A stretch of DNA of 5,374 bases from Actinomycetes bacterium (GTDB taxonomy: Bacteria > Actinomycetota > Coriobacteriia > Anaerosomatales > Anaerosomataceae). The notes under the pieces are model-generated. The model had not been told where the DNA came from and ran no database searches. It saw nothing but the letters and a program-made list of their open reading frames with translations. Positions 1 through 4,995 of this stretch are shown piece after piece (position 1 is the stretch's first letter; each line of letters starts with the position of its first letter). The position numbers and the translations under genes are program-made. Location of the stretch: NCBI GenBank assembly GCA_021850085.1, contig JAJZRZ010000126.1, positions 1-5,374 of the forward strand, given 5' to 3'.

Positions 1-923
1 GCGGCCTGCATGTCGCGCAGCATAGCCAGGATCGGCTTGGTCTCGGGAACGAACACGGCAGGGCGCACATAGTCGGCAACCGGGGCCGAGAACAGGTCTT
101 TCGCCGAAGGTCCCACCAGGTCCTTCAGCATCACGATGCCCACCACCGAATCGGCATCGCCGTGGAATACGGGCAGCCGCGAGTAACCAGACGTCCTGAA
201 CGCCTCGATGGCCGCTTCGAGCGGCGTCGTGTCCTCGAGCATGAGCATGTCGACGCGCGGCACCATGATCTCCTTGGCCACCATGTCGCCGAGCTCGAAG
301 ATCTCGTGGATCATCCGCTTCTCGTCTTCGAGCAACGTGCCCTGCTCGGTCACGAGGAGCTTGATCTCCTCCTCGGTCACGCCGGGCCGCACTGAACCGG
401 GCTTCACTCCGAGCAGGCGCGCGGCCGCGTTCGTGGAGTGTGAAAGGATCCAGATGACTGGGGCGGTGATCTTCTGCAGCAGCGACACCGGTCCGGCTAC
501 AGACTTGGCCACGGATTCGGCCCGCTGCAGGGCGAGCCGTTTCGGCGCGAGTTCGCCGAACACGAGCGTCACGTACGAGATGACGAGGGTGACCAAGAAC
601 ACCGCGAGTCCAGGTGCGATGCTGGCGAGCCACTGCATCCCGAACGACTCCAGCCATTCCTGCACCGGCTGGGCCAAGGTGACGGCAGCCGTGGCTGAGG
701 CTCCGAAGCCCACCAGCGTGATACCGACTTGGATGGCGGCAAGGAAGCGCGAGGGGTCCGACGTGAGATGGAGAACCATACGGGCGCTGTGGGACCCTTC
801 GTCGGCCTCCATCTTCAGCGCCGCGCGCCGCGCGCTCACGAGCGCGATCTCGGCAGCCGCGAAATACCCGTTCAAAGCGATGAGCATGACGATCAGAAAA
901 ACTTCAGCAAGAGTGTTGTTCAT
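1..923 (-). CDS. CNNM/CBS-domain membrane protein (TlyC/CorC/hemolysin-like family), 3' end outside window
   Basis: I translated 307 residues from the minus strand; the C-terminus lies beyond position 1. Residues 1-185 look like a CNNM (DUF21) transmembrane domain. It has an N-terminal hydrophobic helix followed by LNGYFAAAEIALVSARR (17-33), a glycine-rich helix with TLVGFGASATAA (69-80), and a helix ending in LVFGELAPKRLALQ (120-133), the family signature. A linker with TEEEIKLLV (183-191) leads to a first CBS domain at about 218-275 (IMVPRVDM, then SRLPVF and VGIVMLKDL). A second CBS domain starts near 284 and is cut. Full-length members are usually about 420-450 residues and end in a CorC_HlyC domain, which would lie outside. 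The family is linked to magnesium or other cation efflux, with CBS domains sensing adenine nucleotides; 'hemolysin' is a legacy name. ATG at 923 is the only start, because an in-frame stop lies at 957-959 with no ATG, GTG or TTG between. No clear Shine-Dalgarno is seen. It follows the winged-helix gene on the same strand after 86 bp, so the two may be cotranscribed. Confidence 0.93.
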   Translation of the reverse strand, partial: MNNTLAEVFLIVMLIALNGYFAAAEIALVSARRAALKMEADEGSHSARMVLHLTSDPSRFLAAIQVGITLVGFGASATAAVTLAQPVQEWLESFGMQWLASIAPGLAVFLVTLVISYVTLVFGELAPKRLALQRAESVAKSVAGPVSLLQKITAPVIWILSHSTNAAARLLGVKPGSVRPGVTEEEIKLLVTEQGTLLEDEKRMIHEIFELGDMVAKEIMVPRVDMLMLEDTTPLEAAIEAFRTSGYSRLPVFHGDADSVVGIVMLKDLVGPSAKDLFSAPVADYVRPAVFVPETKPILAMLRDMQA

Positions 924-954
924 GTCGATAAGGTTAGCAGGAAACCGGCCGATC

Positions 955-988
955 GGTCAGGTGCGATGACCTTTCGGGTGAAACCCGA
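955..988 (-). promoter_or_regulatory. Two tandem hairpins between the winged-helix gene and the CNNM/CBS gene
   Basis: Two perfect inverted repeats sit in the 86-bp gap. One is GGTCA-7 nt-TGACC at 955-971. The other is TCGGGT-gaa-ACCCGA at 974-988. A further GTGCG (961-965) and CGCAC (990-994) could pair around the second stem, which would disrupt the first, so the two folds may be alternatives. No T-run follows on the minus strand, so this is not a classical intrinsic terminator. A role in attenuating or processing the transcript before the CNNM/CBS gene is inference only. Confidence 0.4.
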
Positions 989-1009
989 CCGCACGAAGCC
1001 GTATCGGTG

Positions 1010-1441
1010 CTACTGGCCGGGGTTGATCTTGTGCAGCACGAGCGCGATCAGCGCGAGCCGGCGCCCACGGTCCTGGCAGCTCTCCACGAACTTCGCCACG
1101 GTCTCCCGCATCTGCGTCGCAGGCCTGTAGCGGATGAGTCCGCCAGCCTTGGACAGTATCCTGCTGTCGCACAAAGCGTCCACCTCGGGCTCGAGTTCTT
1201 CCACGCGCCTGCCGAGGCGGGAGGCGAGACCCTCGAGATCCAGCACGGCGTCAGGGTTGCGGTGGTAGAAGACTAGGATGTCCCACGTCAGCAGCGACCG
1301 CACGTGCTGATCCACGAACTCCATGACCGCTGGTCCAAGGACCCCTTCGAGATCGTACAACGTCGACCTTTCCCGAGCCTGTTGCACCAACTCGCGCCTC
1401 ATCGCAGGTGGGCGTGGGTATCGCCCATCCCTGTACCACAT
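1010..1441 (-). CDS. Small predicted winged-helix protein, putative transcriptional regulator
   Basis: I do not recognise a named family. The 143-residue product has a basic N-terminus (1-30), an amphipathic helix at about 36-50, then a stretch at about 51-105 that reads as a winged helix: a helix (LLTWDILVFYHRNP, 50-63), LDLEGLASRLGRRVEELEPE (67-86) as the likely helix-turn-helix, a third helix ending SRILSKAG, and a short wing with LIRYRPA. Residues 110-139 form a helix that could dimerise or contact a partner. There is no signal peptide, and the protein is probably cytoplasmic. The start is uncertain. ATG at 1441 has no Shine-Dalgarno but lies just below a candidate promoter, so it could be translated from a nearly leaderless mRNA. 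ATG at 1402 and the TTG/GTG codons at 1390/1387 are alternatives. The fold begins downstream of all of these, so it is unaffected. The gene comes before the CNNM/CBS gene on the same strand, which could make it a regulator of that gene or of itself. Confidence 0.72.
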   Translation of the reverse strand: MWYRDGRYPRPPAMRRELVQQARERSTLYDLEGVLGPAVMEFVDQHVRSLLTWDILVFYHRNPDAVLDLEGLASRLGRRVEELEPEVDALCDSRILSKAGGLIRYRPATQMRETVAKFVESCQDRGRRLALIALVLHKINPGQ

Positions 1442-1450
1442 CGGCGAACG

Positions 1451-1478
1451 CGTATACCTATGGTGTGAGTGGTGTCAC
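1451..1478 (-). promoter_or_regulatory. Candidate sigma-70-type promoter for the winged-helix gene
   Basis: On the minus strand GTGACA (complement of 1473-1478) is followed after 16 bp by TATACG (complement of 1451-1456). These match the -35 and -10 consensus at 5/6 and 4/6 positions. The predicted transcript start, near 1444, is only a few bases before the ATG at 1441, which fits a leaderless message or use of a later start. Called by eye. Confidence 0.35.
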
Positions 1479-1479
1479 T
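1462..1479. repeat. 9-bp direct repeat overlapping the candidate -35, possible operator
   Basis: GGTGTGAGT (1462-1470) is followed directly by GGTGTCACT (1471-1479), 7 of 9 bases identical. The same stretch also contains the inverted repeat AGTG-gtgt-CACT (1468-1479). It covers the candidate -35 element of the winged-helix gene, where a repressor would normally bind. Autoregulation by the winged-helix protein is inference. Confidence 0.3.
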
Positions 1480-1517
1480 GTAGCAGCTGGCGCCGACGAG
1501 CGGCGCTGTCCCCGGCC

Positions 1518-1529
1518 GAACGGCCGTTC
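1518..1529. repeat. Perfect 12-bp palindrome in a divergent intergenic region
   Basis: GAACGGCCGTTC at 1518-1529 is identical to its reverse complement. It sits between the divergent winged-helix (start 1441) and universal stress protein (start 1639) genes, about 110 bp upstream of the latter. A dimeric regulator site is plausible, but GC-rich palindromes of this length also occur by chance. Confidence 0.35.
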
Positions 1530-1600
1530 TCCGATGACAGTCGGCTCAAGCTGTTTTTCCACCCTTGTCGATTCTCCCTGATACTGCTACACACCAGCAT

Positions 1601-1622
1601 AAGTCGAGTGTAAGCCGAGTAT
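1601..1622 (+). repeat. 11-bp tandem direct repeat just upstream of the universal stress protein gene
   Basis: AAGTCGAGTGT (1601-1611) is followed without a gap by AAGCCGAGTAT (1612-1622), 9 of 11 bases identical. It ends 16 bp before the ATG and just before the ribosome binding site. An 11-bp spacing puts both copies on the same face of the helix, as in response-regulator sites. I found no convincing -35/-10 pair nearby. Confidence 0.4.
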
Positions 1623-1638
1623 CCCCGAAAGGGAACTT

Positions 1639-2499
1639 ATGTTTTCGCGCGCGGTCATCGCCACCGACCTGTCGCCCTCATCCGAGGGTATCGTCGCGTG
1701 CGCAGGCTCGCTGCATGCACTCGGCGTGGTGGACGCGCTGCTCGTCCATGCCATCGACCTCAGCCGCGGTCCCTCCGCCGAGGAGGACGCGTCCTTCGCG
1801 CGTCAGGCCGAGGCGCTGGAGGCCGCGGGGATCGCTGTGCACGTGGAGACGCCGCTGGGCTACGCCCCCCACGCGATCTGCTCGCTCGCGGCGACGCGCG
1901 AGGCGGACCTGATCGTCATGGGCACGCACGGAGCGGGCCTCTTCCACACCGGGTTCTCTGGAAGCGTGAGCTCGGATGTCGTTCGCCTGAGCCCGGTACC
2001 CGTGCTGCTCGCGCCCGCCTCCGCGGCGTCGACCGAAGACGCGGGGCGCGGTGCGTGCGCCCGCCTCCTGAGATCGGTTCTGGTCGCCCTCGACATCGAC
2101 GCGCCCATGGAGCCGCTCGCGTGGCTCGCCAAGACCGTTGCGCTGGCGCCGGGTGCCCGCCTGGAGCTGCTCGCCGTCGTGCCGCTGACCTTCGAGGCGG
2201 TGCGTGAAGGAAGAGAGTCGCGCGCCGGTCACCTGCTCGGCGAGCTTGCCGATGATCTTCGCCGGGCCGGCGCTCCGGACGTCGTCGTCTCCGTCCACCG
2301 CGGTCCCCCCGATGAGCTCATCGCCTCGTACGCCTCATCGGGCAGGTACACCCTGCTCATGCTCGCACCCGGGTGTCAGGACACCATCGAGAAGGCGTTC
2401 GGATCAGTGACCAATGCCGTTATCCGGCGTTCCGCCGTCCCGCTCCTTCTCGCGCCGCCTGGTTGCGACATCGCCGCTCACCAGCGCGGGAACACGTAG
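1639..2499 (+). CDS. Tandem universal stress protein (two UspA domains)
   Basis: The 286-residue product contains two Usp domains, at about 1-127 and 143-274. Each opens with a beta strand and an aspartate (AVIATDLSPSS, 5-15; SVLVALDIDAP, 146-156). Domain 1 ends with the complete ATP-binding signature G-2x-G-9x-G-S: GTHG at 95-98 and GS at 108-109, followed by VVRLSPVPVLLAPA. Domain 2 keeps the final GS (255-256) and the VIRRSAVPLLLAPP ending, but APGC (243-246) stands where GxxG should be, so it probably does not bind ATP in the usual way. About 140 residues per domain is normal. There is no signal peptide or membrane segment, so the protein is cytoplasmic. Usp proteins help cells survive starvation, oxidants and growth arrest; the specific role here is unknown. 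The start is supported by AAAGGGA at 1628-1634 just before the ATG. The last 22 bp overlap the convergent TrhA-like gene. Confidence 0.93.
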   Translation: MFSRAVIATDLSPSSEGIVACAGSLHALGVVDALLVHAIDLSRGPSAEEDASFARQAEALEAAGIAVHVETPLGYAPHAICSLAATREADLIVMGTHGAGLFHTGFSGSVSSDVVRLSPVPVLLAPASAASTEDAGRGACARLLRSVLVALDIDAPMEPLAWLAKTVALAPGARLELLAVVPLTFEAVREGRESRAGHLLGELADDLRRAGAPDVVVSVHRGPPDELIASYASSGRYTLLMLAPGCQDTIEKAFGSVTNAVIRRSAVPLLLAPPGCDIAAHQRGNT

Positions 2500-3143
2500 A
2501 ACATGACCGCCATGAAGTGAAGAACGCTGCCGGCAAGCACCCAGACGTGCCATATCGCATGCATGAACTTCACGCGTTTCAGCACGTAGAAGACAGTCCC
2601 AAGCGAGTACGCAAGGCCACCACCGACGAGCAGCCACACGCCAGCGGGCTCCAGGTGCTCCACGAGCGGCCGTATCGCAAAGATCGCGAGCCAGCCCATG
2701 CCGAGATATACGAGCGCCGAAAGCCATTTGGGCCGGTAGACCCACGACGCCTCGAGTGCGATGCCGATCGCCGCAAGCCCCCAGACGATCGCGAACAGCC
2801 ACCATCCCCCGTCCTCGCGGATCGTGATCAGCGTGAAGGGTGTGTATGTGCCTGCTATCAGCAGGTAGATTCCCGCGTGGTCGATGACCTTGAAGACATG
2901 CCGCGCCTTGGGGTGAGTGATCGCGTGGTACAGCGTCGAGGCCATATACAGAAGGAACATGGTCGCGCCGTAGACGATGGCGCTCGCAAGGTGCCACGCG
3001 TTCCCCCACAGCGCCGCAGCCACCACCAGCAGCGGCAGGGCCACCAGGCTGAGCGCGGCGCCCAGCCCGTGCGTGACCGCATTGGCGATCTCCTCGCCCA
3101 GCGAGTATGGATGGCCGTGTTTGGCCTGGTCTTCGCCGGTCAC
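2478..3143 (-). CDS. trhA: Hemolysin III / TrhA family (PAQR) seven-helix membrane protein
   Basis: From the GTG at 3143 the product has 221 residues, typical of the bacterial hemolysin III family; numbering is from that start. After a short cytoplasmic stretch with SLGEEIANAVTHGLG (14-28), seven hydrophobic segments follow to the C-terminus. The family's proposed metal-binding residues are present: S69-xxx-H73 in MASTLYHA, D88-H89 in the helix DHAGIYLLIAGTYTPF, and HxxxH (H195, H199) in the last helix region, followed by WVLAGSVLHF. The family is related to eukaryotic PAQR receptors. TrhA (YqfA) in E. coli is connected with membrane fluidity and energetics; hemolytic activity is a historical claim. 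A GTG at 3215 would add 24 residues but has no Shine-Dalgarno and no conserved sequence, whereas GTG 3143 has a strong one. The gene converges on the stress-protein gene, with 22 bp of overlap. Confidence 0.92.
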   Translation of the reverse strand: MTGEDQAKHGHPYSLGEEIANAVTHGLGAALSLVALPLLVVAAALWGNAWHLASAIVYGATMFLLYMASTLYHAITHPKARHVFKVIDHAGIYLLIAGTYTPFTLITIREDGGWWLFAIVWGLAAIGIALEASWVYRPKWLSALVYLGMGWLAIFAIRPLVEHLEPAGVWLLVGGGLAYSLGTVFYVLKRVKFMHAIWHVWVLAGSVLHFMAVMFYVFPRW

Positions 3144-3148
3144 GATAG

Positions 3149-3155
3149 CTCCTCC
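3149..3155 (-). promoter_or_regulatory. Strong ribosome binding site fixing the TrhA start
   Basis: On the minus strand GGAGGAG (complement of 3149-3155) lies 5 nt before GTG at 3143. It is the best Shine-Dalgarno in the window and decides the start against the longer reading frame that begins at 3215. Confidence 0.85.
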
Positions 3156-3165
3156 GCCCTCCGGC

Positions 3166-3198
3166 GTGACGACCGGGTGACGCCCCGGTGTCGTTCTC
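3166..3198. repeat. Three GTGWCG units at exact 11-bp spacing upstream of trhA
   Basis: GTGACGACCGG (3166-3176), GTGACGCCCCG (3177-3187) and GTGTCGTTCTC (3188-3198) follow each other without gaps. The first two match at 9 of 11 positions; the third shares 5 of 6 bases of the core. The 11-bp period is not a codon multiple, which supports noncoding status for this stretch. It lies between the candidate promoter and the start of the TrhA gene, where a bound regulator could block transcription. Confidence 0.4.
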
Positions 3199-3239
3199 GC
3201 CCACTCGTAACCCACCCGTCTTCATCGCGCGCGATGCCA

Positions 3240-3270
3240 ACTATACCGCGCCAACCTCGCAAGGTGTCCC
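3240..3270 (-). promoter_or_regulatory. Candidate promoter for the TrhA-like gene
   Basis: On the minus strand TATAGT (complement of 3240-3245) matches the -10 consensus at 5 of 6 positions. The best -35 candidate, GGGACA (complement of 3265-3270), is 19 bp upstream, which is longer than ideal. It predicts a leader of about 90 nt that contains the 11-bp repeats. A shorter-spaced -35 was not found. Confidence 0.35.
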
Positions 3271-3278
3271 GCGCCTCG

Positions 3279-3291
3279 GGGCAGGGTGCCC
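3279..3291 (+). other. Short GC-rich hairpin upstream of the ferredoxin gene
   Basis: GGGCA-ggg-TGCCC at 3279-3291 forms a 5-bp stem with a 3-nt loop. Just downstream is TGCTACCCT (3299-3307), which resembles an extended TAnnnT -10 element without a recognisable -35; it would start a transcript near 3314, shortly before the ribosome binding site. Both calls are weak. Confidence 0.25.
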
Positions 3292-3323
3292 GAAGGGATG
3301 CTACCCTCGTCACACCCGCGAAA

Positions 3324-3328
3324 GGGGG
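3324..3328 (+). promoter_or_regulatory. Ribosome binding site fixing the ferredoxin start
   Basis: GGGGG, preceded by AAA (3321-3323), lies 7 nt before the ATG at 3336. This matters because the frame stays open for about 960 nt further upstream, antisense to the TrhA gene, and a naive start would be far too early. Confidence 0.7.
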
Positions 3329-3335
3329 CGCTCGC

Positions 3336-4166
3336 ATGTGCGAGTTCTGCGTGCAGCACGGCGACGGCAAGAAGTGGTACCTGCAGGCCGAGAACTACGC
3401 CCACGACCTCTCGCGCGACTTGGAGCGCAGGGAGTACGTCCTCGACTTCGTGGGGAAGTTCGACCGGCGGATGAGACGAAACGTCCCCCTCCTCAAGATG
3501 ATGGCCGCGAGTCCGGCGCCGCTACGCGCCGCTTTCCGCTCCTGGGTCCAGCCGAGACAGATCCGCGATCATTTCGGCCAGCCCGTGCCGATCGAAGAGT
3601 GCGAACGCATCTTCGACCTCGCTACCTCGATCGTCTCGCTGCCGTGTGTCTGCCGCCGCTTCGCGGGCGCGCCGGAGCGCGGCTATTGCATCGCGATGAC
3701 CGTGACGCCGCACGACGAGCTATTCGAGGAGGCCTTCCGCGACTATGCCGGCGGCCCGGACACGTCCCGGCTGCAGCGCCTCTCCAAGCACGAGGCCATG
3801 CGGGTGTTGCGGCGTGCGGAGTCCGAGGGGCTCATGCACTCCGTATGGACGTTCAAGACCCCTTTCATCGCGGCGATCTGCAACTGCGACCTGTCGAGCG
3901 GCTGCATGGCGATGCAGACCACGCTGACGTACGGCTACAAGACCATGTGGAAGGGCGAGTACCGCGCGAAGGTGGACGAGACCGCGTGCGTCGGGTGCGG
4001 CGCGTGCGTGGAGATTTGTCCGTTCGGCGCGTTGAGGATGACCGGTGCCCGCGTGGCCGAGGTGGGCCCTGAAGCGTGCTTCGGCTGCGGCATCTGCCGC
4101 TCGGCCTGTGCCGCGGACGCGCTCGGGCTCGAAGATCGGCTCGTGGGTGGAGCGGTGGCTTGGTGA
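3336..4166 (+). CDS. 2[4Fe-4S] ferredoxin-domain protein with a cysteine-rich N-terminal region
   Basis: The 276-residue product ends in a bacterial dicluster ferredoxin domain at about 209-262. Its motifs are C218-xx-C221-xx-C224-xxx-C228-P and C248-xx-C251-xx-C254-xxx-C258, each of which should bind one [4Fe-4S] cluster; the second lacks the usual proline. The preceding 210 residues are not a fold I can name. They carry an N-terminal CEFC (2-5), LPCVCRR (102-108) with C118, and ICNCDLSSGC (181-190). These CxC motifs suggest a further metal or Fe-S site. Basic and aromatic residues are common at 11-80, and no signal peptide or membrane helix is seen, so the protein is probably cytoplasmic. 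A role in electron transfer or redox sensing in anaerobic metabolism is likely but the partner is unknown. The ATG at 3336 was chosen for its ribosome binding site and because CEFC follows at once. The gene stands alone on its strand; only 4 bp separate its stop from that of the convergent nitroreductase gene. Confidence 0.9.
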   Translation: MCEFCVQHGDGKKWYLQAENYAHDLSRDLERREYVLDFVGKFDRRMRRNVPLLKMMAASPAPLRAAFRSWVQPRQIRDHFGQPVPIEECERIFDLATSIVSLPCVCRRFAGAPERGYCIAMTVTPHDELFEEAFRDYAGGPDTSRLQRLSKHEAMRVLRRAESEGLMHSVWTFKTPFIAAICNCDLSSGCMAMQTTLTYGYKTMWKGEYRAKVDETACVGCGACVEICPFGALRMTGARVAEVGPEACFGCGICRSACAADALGLEDRLVGGAVAW

Positions 4167-4170
4167 CCTA

Positions 4171-4995
4171 CTAAACGTAGCCCGGCGTGAACACCGCCAC
4201 CTCAGGCTTTGGCCGCCATCTCCACGTCCCGGTCACGCCCTCGCCGTACGCACCGAGTTCCGCATGGAACATCGCGATTCCGCAGTCGAGCCGCGTGGCC
4301 GCGCGCGGGAGCTCCGCTCCCTCGGCTGTGACCACAAGATCGCCGTCGAGATAGGAGAAGCGCCACGGCAGCCGGTTCATGGCCGAGGGCGCGAGTCGAG
4401 CCGTTTCGACCGCCGCGCGGGCCCACGCCGGCCACGAGCCGTGTCCGGGTGCGATATCCTCCAGCGGACGACGGCGACTCGACCGTGCCGAGGCTGACAA
4501 GACGCGCTCTTTGGCGGTCGTGCTCTCCACCGCGAACCCCAGCGCGGATACCGCGAACACCCGCTCTTCGGAGGCCAGAGGGGTCAGGCGCCGGGCTGCC
4601 TGAGGGCTGAAGACGCCCGCCAGCCAGCAAGTGGACAGTCCGAGGGCGGTTGCCCGAAGCACCAGCGCCTCTCCGGTGTAGCCCACGGCAGCCGCAGCGT
4701 CATCGGTCCCGACGAACGCGAGCGCCGATGGCGCTCCCGCCACACCACCATACGTCCCGACGATGCCCATGAACAGCGACTGGGGAGCCTCACGGACGAC
4801 AGAGCACCGGGCTTCGGCCCATGGTCGCCAGCCGGTTGCAAGCTGTTCCAGCGCGTCGAGACGCCCCTCGGGTACCGGCTCGCCGTTGAAGCTGCGCCTG
4901 GATGCGCGCCGAGGCACCGCCGCCAGCAGCTCGAGCGCGATGGGCGCCGGCAGCCCGTTCAGCGCCGGTGGCGGCGAGAACGACGGCTCACGCAT
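4171..4995 (-). CDS. Nitroreductase-fold protein, TM1586 (putative TM nitroreductase) type
   Basis: The 274-residue product resembles a fused two-half nitroreductase of the TM1586 type, expected to bind FMN. Features in order: PRRASRRSFNGEPVP (28-42), the usual N-terminal FMN-phosphate region; GYTGEALVLRATALGLSTCW (105-124), closely matching the family core, followed by LAGVFS; ARLAPSAMNRLPWRF (199-213), the second-half motif equivalent to the R-x-APSxxNxQPW segment; and LDCGIAMFHAELGA (236-249). Length is usual for the type. No signal peptide is evident, so it should be cytoplasmic. Substrates of this group are mostly unknown; NAD(P)H-dependent reduction with FMN is expected, but the name does not prove nitroaromatic reduction. 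The ATG at 4995 lies inside the end of the upstream kinase-like gene (8-bp overlap) and has only a weak Shine-Dalgarno, so translation is probably coupled. The gene ends 4 bp from the ferredoxin gene, which converges on it. Confidence 0.88.
   Translation of the reverse strand: MREPSFSPPPALNGLPAPIALELLAAVPRRASRRSFNGEPVPEGRLDALEQLATGWRPWAEARCSVVREAPQSLFMGIVGTYGGVAGAPSALAFVGTDDAAAAVGYTGEALVLRATALGLSTCWLAGVFSPQAARRLTPLASEERVFAVSALGFAVESTTAKERVLSASARSSRRRPLEDIAPGHGSWPAWARAAVETARLAPSAMNRLPWRFSYLDGDLVVTAEGAELPRAATRLDCGIAMFHAELGAYGEGVTGTWRWRPKPEVAVFTPGYV

Noticed and set aside
208..969. Plus-strand 253-codon frame opposite the CNNM/CBS gene
   Set aside because: Ser/Ala-rich antisense shadow. The minus strand shows conserved CNNM and CBS motifs over the same bases.
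1531..1558. CCGA-tgacag-TCGG hairpin followed by a T5 run, as a terminator
   Set aside because: The stem is only 4 bp and 9 nt separate it from the T-run. The neighbouring genes diverge from here, so no plus-strand transcript needs ending.
1678..2298. Minus-strand 206-codon frame opposite the Usp gene
   Set aside because: Antisense shadow of a clear two-domain Usp protein, with Arg/Gly-biased composition.
3143..3215. N-terminal extension of TrhA from GTG 3215
   Set aside because: No Shine-Dalgarno precedes 3215, the added 24 residues lack conserved features, and the stretch contains an 11-bp-period repeat. GTG 3143 has GGAGGAG at good spacing.
2404..3240. Long minus-strand frame over the TrhA gene
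   Set aside because: It is a frame shadow: rich in Arg, Gly and Ala without membrane helices, whereas the other frame gives a full hemolysin III protein.
2373..3335. Open plus-strand frame continuous with the ferredoxin gene
   Set aside because: It lies antisense to the clearly coding TrhA gene, reads as low-complexity Arg/His-rich protein, and the real start at 3336 has a ribosome binding site and an immediate CEFC motif.
3188..4072. Plus-strand 294-codon frame over the ferredoxin gene
   Set aside because: Composition is Arg/Ala-rich with no family motif; it is a shadow of the ferredoxin frame.
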